Assembly (NCBI GenBank): GCA_947500435.1
Contig: CANMRV010000003.1
Span: 417,271-481,270 of the forward strand
DNA from: an uncultured Flavobacteriaceae bacterium
GTDB lineage: Bacteria > Bacteroidota > Bacteroidia > Flavobacteriales > Flavobacteriaceae
Length of the DNA stretch: 64,000 nt
Reading direction: 5' to 3'
Shown here in pieces: positions 1 to 6,938 of this stretch (its first letter is position 1; every line of letters starts with the position of its first letter). The notes under the pieces are model-generated. The model was given only the letters and a program-made list of their open reading frames with translations. It was not told the origin of the DNA and did not search any database. The translations under genes were made by a program, and so were the position numbers.

Positions 1-36
1 GTTGTCATCGATGACCAGAATTTTTGAGTCTAACAT
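1..36 (-). CDS. Response regulator, N-terminal fragment (gene runs off left edge)
   Basis: The reverse complement of the first 36 bases reads ATG followed by codons for MLDSKILVIDDN, the usual start of a receiver (CheY-like) domain: a short beta strand (ILVI) followed by the acidic pair (DD) that binds magnesium. Only 12 residues are inside the window, so output domain and length cannot be seen. The gene is divergent from the export locus, with a sigma-54-type promoter on the other side of the shared gap. An NtrC-type sigma-54 activator is therefore the natural guess, but that is inference from context. A chance ORF is possible but unlikely given the exact receiver-domain start at a start codon. 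Confidence 0.72.
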   Translation of the reverse strand, partial: MLDSKILVIDDN

Positions 37-278
37 AAAATTTAATTGTAGTTATCTGTCGGTAACAAAAAATATTCCACGAATAGTATTTGAAATCATT
101 GTTGACAAAAGATGCCGAATTCAAAGGGTTCAAACAGGTTTTTAAAACTACGACAAGAAAAACTTAAATTTTGACTAGTGTCCATTTTTTTGACAATATA
201 TGTATAACTATTTTACACTTTAATATTTTTTGACAAAACGATTTTATTTAAAACATTGAAAATCAAATAGTTGAATTC
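37..278. promoter_or_regulatory. Divergent regulatory region with repeated TTTGACA-type words
   Basis: This gap lies between the divergent regulator and the export locus and holds no credible ORF. It contains several related words: GTTGACAAAA at 101, a TGTC-N9-GACA dyad at 179-195 inside TAGTGTCCATTTTTTTGACA, and TTTTTTGACAAAA ending near 237. The two TTTTTTGACAA copies are 40 bp apart, about four helical turns. Such dyads upstream of a sigma-54 promoter are where an NtrC-type activator would bind. The repeats are seen; the binding function is inferred. Confidence 0.45.
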
Positions 279-295
279 TTGGCATATAAATAGCA
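279..295 (+). promoter_or_regulatory. Sigma-54 (-24/-12) promoter of the export locus
   Basis: TTGGCATATAAATAGCA matches the sigma-54 form TTGGCAC-N4-TTGCA, with the essential GG (281-282) and GC (293-294) separated by exactly 10 bases. Transcription would begin around 305, leaving a leader of about 15 nt before the TolC-family ATG at 320. A second TTGGCATATTAATACA (302-317) resembles it but has CA where GC is required, so it is probably not functional. The divergent response regulator next door supports control by an enhancer-binding activator. Confidence 0.7.
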
Positions 296-319
296 AACAG
301 TTTGGCATATTAATACATC

Positions 320-1666
320 ATGAATTTAAAATTGACATTTCAACTTATTTTCTTTTCCCTTTTAGGGTCAAGTCTTTTTTCGCAAGAGAAATGGACCTTA
401 GATGAATGCGTTGCACATGCGATTGAGCACAACCTTCAACTAAAGGATTTTAAGTATACCTCCGATTCTGGTAGGGAAACCTATAGGCAGTCGGTTCGAA
501 ATCTATTGCCAAATGTGAACGCAGGAACTAGCTACACTGTCAATTTTGGGCGAAGTACTGACCCTTTTACAAATGATGTTGTGACCACAGAGTTTTTCTC
601 CAATCCATTTTCACTTGACGGATTTATAGATTTATTCCAAGGTTTTCAAAAAATGAATTCCATTAAAGCATCTAAGTTCTTGTATAAAGCACTTAGTGAA
701 GAAACGCTGCAACAAAAATATCTTTTGGCTTTTCGGGTAATGGAGGCATTTAACAACATTCGATTTTTTGAAGGATTGGTAACAATTTCCAAAGAGCAGT
801 TAGAAGTTTCTAAAACCAATTATAAGCTAGTTGAAAAACAAATTGAATTAGGACTAATGGCGGGGGCAGATTTATATGAAGCAAAGTCCGCTTTATTAGG
901 AGATGAACTAAATCTAACACAAAGCGAAAATCAATTGGCAGCCGCAAAATTGGCTTTGATCCAGGAGATGAATTTAGAAGACGTATCAGATATAGCCATT
1001 CAGTCTGAGCTAGAAGAAATACAGATGGTTGAAAATGAAATGGAGATGAAATCGGATTCGGTCTATTCTAAAGCTAGGGAATTTTTACCCCTAATCAAGG
1101 CACAGGAACTTCGGGCAAAAGCTGCTAAAAAACAAGTTGCAGTTTCTCGAGGAAGGTTATATCCGTCATTATCAATGTTTGCAGGAATTGGAACCGGTTA
1201 TTTTGAGACCACACGAGATTCACTTAATAATACGCTTCCCTTCCGCGAGCAGTTCAGAGATAACACTTCGCGGTTTATAGGAGTTCGGTTAAATGTTCCT
1301 ATTAGTAATGGATGGTCTGCACGTTCTCAAGTAAAGCAGGCAAAAATTGAAAAGCTTCGAGCAGAAAATAATTTGAAAGTACAGGAGCAGGTACTTTTTC
1401 AAACCATTCAACAATTGGTACAAGAATATAATTCGTTACAAGTAGAAGTAGATCAGAGCAGCCAAAATATGGAGGCGCAACGTTTGGCATTTACTATTGC
1501 CCAAAAACGGTACGAGAAAGGAATGATCAATGGCATCGAATTATTTACCGCAAAAAATCTATTTGCAAATGCACAGAATTTAAACCTACAGGTAAGACTA
1601 CGATCAGAAGTCAACAAAAGTACATTGGATTTCTATAGAGGATTACCAGTGTTTAATATAAACTAG
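320..1666 (+). CDS. TolC-family outer-membrane efflux protein
   Basis: A 448-residue protein with a signal peptide (about residues 1-21, ending LFSQ) followed by EKWTLDECVAHAIEHNLQL, the standard start of the outer-membrane efflux protein (OEP) repeat. Two long helical OEP repeats follow, with the second TolC-like turn near the C-terminus (ALQ-rich helix, then KRYEKGMINGIELFTAKN). It would form the trimeric channel-tunnel that carries substrate across the outer membrane. It is the first gene after the sigma-54 promoter and precedes the adaptor and ATPase, as in MacAB-TolC loci. Length is normal for the family. The substrate cannot be read from the sequence. Confidence 0.93.
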   Translation: MNLKLTFQLIFFSLLGSSLFSQEKWTLDECVAHAIEHNLQLKDFKYTSDSGRETYRQSVRNLLPNVNAGTSYTVNFGRSTDPFTNDVVTTEFFSNPFSLDGFIDLFQGFQKMNSIKASKFLYKALSEETLQQKYLLAFRVMEAFNNIRFFEGLVTISKEQLEVSKTNYKLVEKQIELGLMAGADLYEAKSALLGDELNLTQSENQLAAAKLALIQEMNLEDVSDIAIQSELEEIQMVENEMEMKSDSVYSKAREFLPLIKAQELRAKAAKKQVAVSRGRLYPSLSMFAGIGTGYFETTRDSLNNTLPFREQFRDNTSRFIGVRLNVPISNGWSARSQVKQAKIEKLRAENNLKVQEQVLFQTIQQLVQEYNSLQVEVDQSSQNMEAQRLAFTIAQKRYEKGMINGIELFTAKNLFANAQNLNLQVRLRSEVNKSTLDFYRGLPVFNIN

Positions 1667-1719
1667 AAGATGAAAAAGATGAGAATTAATATACGGAGAG
1701 ATTTTACAGAACGATATGA

Positions 1720-1743
1720 AATTCAAATTATGAAGTTTGAATT
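1720..1743. repeat. AT-rich inverted repeat between TolC and adaptor genes
   Basis: AATTCAAA and TTTGAATT form perfect 8-bp arms around an 8-base loop inside the 174-base gap between the two genes. It could be an mRNA processing or stability hairpin or an operator. There is no T-tract, so it is not a terminator. Confidence 0.4.
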
Positions 1744-1840
1744 GCGATTACCGAACACCAGAATTAATAAAAGACATAATTCCTGAACCAAGGAAAAAAC
1801 GGTTCAACAGGACCTCAACTAATAAAGAATAATACAAAAG

Positions 1841-3091
1841 ATGGATATTCAACTCGAAAAGAAAAAAGGACTAAGACCCAAACATTATGGTTATATCGCT
1901 TTGGGTTTATTGGTACTGTTTGTGGGTTATCAATTGCTTTTTAAAACTTCTGTTTCCACTTTTAGAACAGAAAAGGAAAAGCTATCAATAGCAGAAGTAA
2001 CGGCTGGCAAGTTTGACGACTACATTACCATTACTGGCAATGTAGCCCCTATTACTACTATTTATATGGATGCTTATGAAGGTGGTCGTGTAACCGAAAA
2101 ACTAATAGAAGAAGGTACTATGGTCAAGAAAGGGGATATTATTCTCAAGTTAGAGAACATTAACCTTTATGAGCAGATTTTGAACAGCGAAAGTAATTTG
2201 GCCCTGAAGCAGAATGATCTTAGATCCACTAGGCTAAACTTTGATTCTCGTCAGGTAGAGGGTCGTCGCTCTTTAGCTACAGCCAGTACTGATCTACAGC
2301 GCTTAAAACGAAATTACGAACAGAATCAAGCACTTTTTGACGAGGAATTGATTTCAAAGGAAGTATATCAACTGTCAAAAGAGAATTATGAACTATCTCA
2401 ACAACAATATGACATTGTAAAAACACAGACAGAAACAGATGATGAACTTCGAAAAACTTCATTAACCGGACTTGATACCGATTTGGCAAGAATGCAAAAG
2501 ACGCTTGGTATGGTATACCAGCGCTTAGACCATTTAAATGTTCGCGCTCCAGCTGATGGGCAACTAGGATTTTTAGATGCCGAAATCGGACAGAATATTA
2601 CCCAAGGGCAACGCATAGGACAGGTAAATGTTTTGACCGATTATAAAATCGAAGCCGATATCGATGAACATTACATCGATCGCGTGAAAAGGGATTTAGT
2701 TGCAATCTTAGAACGAAATGGAAATGAATTCCCATTAAGGGTACGAAAGGTATATCCTGAGGTAAGAAATGGAAGGTTTCGCGTAGATCTTGTTTTTACT
2801 GAAAATAAACCTGAAACGATTCGTACGGGACAAAGCTATAATATCAAGTTACAGCTCGGAGAGTCAAGTGATGCCATGTTGCTTCCGAAAGGAAGCTTCT
2901 TCCAAAGTACAGGTGGTCAATGGATTTTCGTTGTCACCCCAGGTAGTGATGAAGCATTAAAGAGACCAATAAGAATCGGGAAGCAAAACTCAAAATACTA
3001 TGAGGTTTTAGAAGGATTGGATGCAGGTGAAGAAGTAATTACAAGCAATTATGATTCCTTTGGTGAAGCAGAAAGAATAGTACTAAAATAA
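1841..3091 (+). CDS. HlyD/RND-type periplasmic adaptor subunit
   Basis: A 416-residue membrane-fusion protein. One N-terminal TM helix (about 17-36, YIALGLLVLFVGYQLLF) anchors it in the inner membrane. A split biotinyl-lipoyl domain (about 75-105 and 230-255, with DGQLGFLDAEIGQNITQGQ) flanks a long coiled-coil hairpin (about 110-225), and beta-barrel and membrane-proximal domains follow. It bridges the permeases to the TolC partner encoded just upstream. It is the only adaptor in the locus, so all twelve downstream permeases would have to share it or work without one. Start chosen at the first ATG, which gives a short positively charged cytoplasmic stretch before the TM. Confidence 0.92.
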   Translation: MDIQLEKKKGLRPKHYGYIALGLLVLFVGYQLLFKTSVSTFRTEKEKLSIAEVTAGKFDDYITITGNVAPITTIYMDAYEGGRVTEKLIEEGTMVKKGDIILKLENINLYEQILNSESNLALKQNDLRSTRLNFDSRQVEGRRSLATASTDLQRLKRNYEQNQALFDEELISKEVYQLSKENYELSQQQYDIVKTQTETDDELRKTSLTGLDTDLARMQKTLGMVYQRLDHLNVRAPADGQLGFLDAEIGQNITQGQRIGQVNVLTDYKIEADIDEHYIDRVKRDLVAILERNGNEFPLRVRKVYPEVRNGRFRVDLVFTENKPETIRTGQSYNIKLQLGESSDAMLLPKGSFFQSTGGQWIFVVTPGSDEALKRPIRIGKQNSKYYEVLEGLDAGEEVITSNYDSFGEAERIVLK

Positions 3092-3108
3092 AATTTCTAA
3101 AAACTGTC

Positions 3109-3130
3109 ACATCGGACGAACTCCGGATGT
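3109..3130. repeat. Intercistronic hairpin before the ATPase gene
   Basis: ACATCGGA and TCCGGATGT pair across a 5-base loop with one bulged G. It sits in the 71-base gap between adaptor and ATPase. No poly-T follows, so it is more likely a processing hairpin than a terminator. Confidence 0.35.
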
Positions 3131-3162
3131 CATTAATATAAATACGTAAAATCAATCAAGAA

Positions 3163-3858
3163 ATGATAACAATTAAAAACCTAAAAAAGAGCTTTAGAAC
3201 CGAGGAAGTAGAAACCTTGGCACTGAACAATGTCAACCTAACAGTAGAGGAAGGGGAATTTACCGCAATCATGGGGCCTTCTGGTTGTGGTAAATCCACC
3301 CTTTTGAATATCATAGGAATGCTGGATAACCCAACTGAAGGTAGTTACAATTTTGCAGGCAATGAAGTTGGTGGACTCAAAGAAAGCCAACGTACGCAAC
3401 TGCGAAAGGGTAATCTAGGTTTTGTATTCCAAAGCTTTAACCTAATTGACGAATTAACAGTTTACGAAAATGTTGAACTCCCTTTGATTTACTTAAAAAT
3501 GGGTAAGGCAGAGCGTAAAGAAAAAGTCATGAAGGTACTGGAACGAATGAAAATAGCACATCGCGAGAAACACTTTCCACAACAACTTTCAGGTGGTCAA
3601 CAGCAACGTGTTGCTATTTCAAGAGCGGTGGTAACCAATCCTAAATTGATACTTGCGGATGAGCCAACGGGTAATTTGGATTCCAAAAACGGAATTGAAG
3701 TTATGAATTTATTGACCGAGCTTAATCAAGAAGGAACAACCATTGTAATGGTAACACACTCCGATCGCGATTCGCATTATGCGCATCGTGTAGTGAATTT
3801 GTTCGATGGCCAAATAGTTACCGAAAGCCAAAATAGGGCAATCGGGGCTACAATGTAG
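3163..3858 (+). CDS. MacB/LolD-type ABC transporter ATP-binding protein
   Basis: A 231-residue stand-alone nucleotide-binding subunit of the MacB/LolD/FtsE class. Walker A is GPSGCGKST (about 38-46), the signature LSGGQQQRV (about 142-150), Walker B LILADEP (about 161-167), the D-loop NLDS, and the switch histidine is in THSD (about 197-200). All catalytic positions are canonical. It would form a homodimer under a fused two-half permease and couple ATP hydrolysis to periplasmic movement. It lies after the adaptor and before DUF2807 and the first permease, and is one of only two ATPases for twelve permeases. Confidence 0.93.
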   Translation: MITIKNLKKSFRTEEVETLALNNVNLTVEEGEFTAIMGPSGCGKSTLLNIIGMLDNPTEGSYNFAGNEVGGLKESQRTQLRKGNLGFVFQSFNLIDELTVYENVELPLIYLKMGKAERKEKVMKVLERMKIAHREKHFPQQLSGGQQQRVAISRAVVTNPKLILADEPTGNLDSKNGIEVMNLLTELNQEGTTIVMVTHSDRDSHYAHRVVNLFDGQIVTESQNRAIGATM

Positions 3859-3917
3859 ACGGATAATCCCTTTAGGGAGAAGGTTTAGAGTTTATTCATC
3901 AATCAAAAATCTAAGTC

Positions 3918-4499
3918 ATGGTAAATCTAAAAAATCGAATCGCTATTAAAAGGGCAGGGTTCAAAAGTGCAGTACTGCCTCTACTTATGGTATTGCTCTC
4001 CTCCTTTACACTTCATCAAGATTCGGAGCGTAAAGTAGTTTTGAGTGAAATACCCCAATTCAACTCAATATTTGTCTCAGGGGTAGCCAAAGTGTTTTTT
4101 ACACAAGAGGAAGCCAAGGTGATCACAATGACACTTTCAGGAGATCCTTTCCCTCAAGTAATAAGAAAGGTTACAAATGGGACATTGGAAATCTATACCG
4201 AAGGAGAGGCTAGTAATGAAGTTGTCGAGCTTTATGTGAGTAATCCAAACCTAGAATCTATTGTCGTAGCTGACAGAGCAGAATTTTATGTCACAAAAAG
4301 CATAACTGAAGAAAAACTAGAAATTACCGTGAGTGATTTTGGTGCGGCAACCCTTGAAGTAGATGTGAAAAAGGTATCTATTCACATGAACGGTGGTGAT
4401 TTACAGATTTCAGGAAAAACCAATGATCAGGAAATTAGAACGTCTGGAGATAGTGATAGGGGAACCCTAGACAATGAGGAACTTAAGGTCATCAAATAA
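3918..4499 (+). CDS. Secreted DUF2807 (GIN-domain-like) protein
   Basis: A 193-residue protein with a basic N-terminus and a hydrophobic stretch (about 18-32, VLPLLMVLLSSFTL), followed by a beta-rich domain. The pattern IPQFNSIFVSGVAKVFF then short alternating strands with periodic V/I is typical of DUF2807, a right-handed beta-helix-like domain common in Bacteroidota and often called head GIN domain. It would sit in the periplasm or cell envelope. It is co-directional and 11 bases from permease 1, with the CATCAATCAAAA leader word also found before several permeases. Its role in the locus is unknown. It is shorter than typical two-part DUF2807 proteins. Confidence 0.7.
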   Translation: MVNLKNRIAIKRAGFKSAVLPLLMVLLSSFTLHQDSERKVVLSEIPQFNSIFVSGVAKVFFTQEEAKVITMTLSGDPFPQVIRKVTNGTLEIYTEGEASNEVVELYVSNPNLESIVVADRAEFYVTKSITEEKLEITVSDFGAATLEVDVKKVSIHMNGGDLQISGKTNDQEIRTSGDSDRGTLDNEELKVIK

Positions 4500-4510
4500 A
4501 TTAATCAATC

Positions 4511-6895
4511 ATGTTTAGGAACTATATAAAAATCGCTTGGCGGAACCTTTTAAAAAGAAAGGTTTTCACCTTTATCAATATCGTTGGTTTAGCCATTGGT
4601 TTTGGCAGCAGTATATTGATATATCTGTTTTTGAACTATAACCTATCATTTGATAATTTTCATGTTAATGGAGATCGGATTTATCGCATAAATACGGAGC
4701 AACATAGAGATGATATTGAGTATGACCCCAGTGTACCCCCCGCTTTTGCAAATGTTTTTCGAGGGGAATATGATTATTCAGAAAAGGTGGCGAAAATTGC
4801 TTTTCAAGGTGGATTGCTGATTGATATCGATGACAATGGGTATCAAAAAAAACTGAAACAAGATGTTGCCTATGCTGAAGAAGATTTCTTTAGCATATTC
4901 AGTTTTCCATTAATTTATGGAGGGACCGATGTTTCTTTATCTGAACCCAATACGGCTGTTCTTACCGAGGCAATGGCTATTAAGATGTTCGGTCAATCAG
5001 ATGTTGTTGGTAAAACATTCGTTTTGGAAAAGGACAAAACGATTACTATTACGGGTATTTTAAAGAACTTTCCAAGGACCTCTCATTTCACAGACGAATT
5101 GTTTGTTTCTTTTGAAAACCTTATAGATATATTCGAATTTGCTGCAGGAGAAAATTGGGGAGGTATTACATCGAATTTGGAAACCTATGCGCTTTTAAAA
5201 CCAAATCAGAATATTGAGAATATCGAGACGGCTTTATTGGAGCTTCCCAAAAAACACCGTCCAAATAGTAAAACTAGGCATCTTTATAAGTTGCAAAATT
5301 TAAGTGATATTCACTTTAGCCCTGATTATGGTGGTCTTGACCCTAATTTATTGTGGATTTTTGGAATCGTCGGACTGTTTCTTATCGTAATTGCCGGAAT
5401 TAATTTCATCAACATTTCCAGTGCTCAAGCTTTTTATCGGTCCAAAGAAATTGGTATACGAAAAGTATTGGGGAGTTTTAAAACCCACCTGTTTTGGCAG
5501 TTTCTAACGGAAACTTTTGTAATAAGTCTTTTTGCTCTTGGCTTGGGATTGGTATTTGCAGCTTTGTTTCTACCTATGTTTAATGACCTTTTTAGAATAC
5601 AGCTTGAACTTAGTGATTTATTGAGTGTGCAATTCTTCACTTATATAGCGCTAATTCTACTTGTAGTTTCATTTTTATCCGGAAGCTATCCCGGGTTGTT
5701 AATGAGTCGCATAGTACCTGTACTTGCTTTAAAAGGCAAATTAAGTCATAATGATACAGGAAGTTCTTCTACTAGAAAGTTTTTGGTAGTAGCCCAATTT
5801 GTAATATCCATTGTTTTAATAGCTTCCACCATAATAATATCTAAACAAATCGATTATGCGGTCAATTCAGATTTAGGCTTTAACAAAGATTCAATGGTAA
5901 TGTTACCCATTCCCAATGATATTGAAGAAGAAAATTTGTACAGCCTTAAGAACAGATTGAAACAAATCGCCGGAGTGGAAAATGTATCCAGTTGTTTGAG
6001 TAGTCCTGGTGCTGCCGAAAATAATTGGGGAACAGGCATTCGATTTCATACAAGGCCTGAATCAGAAGAGTTCAATATTCAGGCAAAACTTGCAGATGAA
6101 GACTATGTTGAAACATTTGGCCTAGAATTAGTCGCAGGAAGAAATTTTTTCAAAAAAGATACTTTGGACGAAGTCCTTGTCAACGAAAAACTGGCAAAAA
6201 AGTTAGGACTCGATTCACCTGAAAGTATGTTAGGAAAGCAAATTGCGGTTAATGGGGAAACTATAAAGGCTACGATTGTTGGGGTGGTTAAAGATTTTCA
6301 TGACCAAAACTTTACAAGTGATATCAGCCCTATTTTCATCGCTCCGCATACCGATGCCTATGGCGAGATTGCAGTAAAGATGAATCCACTCAACAGAAAA
6401 CAAACCCTTTCCAAAATAGATGAACGTTGGTCCGAAACTTTTGAGGGCTACATTTTCGAATATCGCTTTTTAGATGATCGTGTGGCAGAGCAATATGAAC
6501 GAGAGCAGCGGTATTTGTCCCTTTCCAAAGTATTTTCTGGTCTTGCCATACTCATAGGTTGTCTCGGGCTCTACGGACTGATTTTATTCTTTGTAGGACA
6601 GCGAACAAAGGAAATTGGAATTAGAAAAGTCTTGGGCAGTAACGTAAGTAGTATACTGGCCTTGTTCTCTATCGACTTTTTGAAGTTGGTATTAATTGCA
6701 GGTGTAATAGCAACTCCAATTACCTGGTATTTTATGAATGAGTGGCTGGAAGAATATACCTATAGAGCCGAAATTCACTGGTGGTACTTTGCCATTGCCG
6801 TTCTTCTGATAATGTTGATTACAATGATTACCATAAGTTACCAAACCTTGAAAGTTGCATTTACAAGCCCAGTAAAAAGCCTAAGAACAGAGTGA
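4511..6895 (+). CDS. FtsX/MacB-type fused ABC permease 1
   Basis: First of twelve paralogues, 794 aa. The layout seen here is the template for the rest: TM1 (about 19-42), periplasmic MacB-type domain (about 45-270), FtsX module TM2-4 (about 277-298, 335-357, 375-397), TM5 (about 423-443), a second periplasmic domain (about 450-665), then FtsX module TM6-8 (about 673-696, 725-742, 756-777). The coupling motif RSKEIGIRKVLGS follows TM2 and is repeated as RTKEIGIRKVLGS after TM6. Two half-permeases are thus fused in one chain. This copy has GINFINISSAQ where most have CINFMNLSTA. It ends in PVKSLRTE. It follows the DUF2807 gene closely and is probably in the same transcript. Confidence 0.92.
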   Translation: MFRNYIKIAWRNLLKRKVFTFINIVGLAIGFGSSILIYLFLNYNLSFDNFHVNGDRIYRINTEQHRDDIEYDPSVPPAFANVFRGEYDYSEKVAKIAFQGGLLIDIDDNGYQKKLKQDVAYAEEDFFSIFSFPLIYGGTDVSLSEPNTAVLTEAMAIKMFGQSDVVGKTFVLEKDKTITITGILKNFPRTSHFTDELFVSFENLIDIFEFAAGENWGGITSNLETYALLKPNQNIENIETALLELPKKHRPNSKTRHLYKLQNLSDIHFSPDYGGLDPNLLWIFGIVGLFLIVIAGINFINISSAQAFYRSKEIGIRKVLGSFKTHLFWQFLTETFVISLFALGLGLVFAALFLPMFNDLFRIQLELSDLLSVQFFTYIALILLVVSFLSGSYPGLLMSRIVPVLALKGKLSHNDTGSSSTRKFLVVAQFVISIVLIASTIIISKQIDYAVNSDLGFNKDSMVMLPIPNDIEEENLYSLKNRLKQIAGVENVSSCLSSPGAAENNWGTGIRFHTRPESEEFNIQAKLADEDYVETFGLELVAGRNFFKKDTLDEVLVNEKLAKKLGLDSPESMLGKQIAVNGETIKATIVGVVKDFHDQNFTSDISPIFIAPHTDAYGEIAVKMNPLNRKQTLSKIDERWSETFEGYIFEYRFLDDRVAEQYEREQRYLSLSKVFSGLAILIGCLGLYGLILFFVGQRTKEIGIRKVLGSNVSSILALFSIDFLKLVLIAGVIATPITWYFMNEWLEEYTYRAEIHWWYFAIAVLLIMLITMITISYQTLKVAFTSPVKSLRTE

Positions 6896-6912
6896 AATAA
6901 TAAATAGGCAAA

Positions 6913-6938
6913 ATCATCAATCAAAAAAATCATCAATC
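6913..6938 (+). repeat. CATCAATC leader repeat before permease 2
   Basis: The word ATCATCAATC occurs twice in 26 bases directly before the ATG. The same word occurs upstream of the DUF2807 gene (3898) and permeases 3 (9423-9444), 6 (17408-17429), 7 (19865) and 8 (22502), with a shorter TCAATC before permease 1. It is not complementary to the 16S tail in the Shine-Dalgarno sense. It is either a translation-favouring A-rich leader or a footprint of duplication. Confidence 0.55.

Noticed and set aside
302..317. TTGGCATATTAATACA as the functional promoter of the TolC gene
   Set aside because: The -12 element has CA instead of GC, and its start site would fall inside the coding sequence; the copy at 279-295 fits better.
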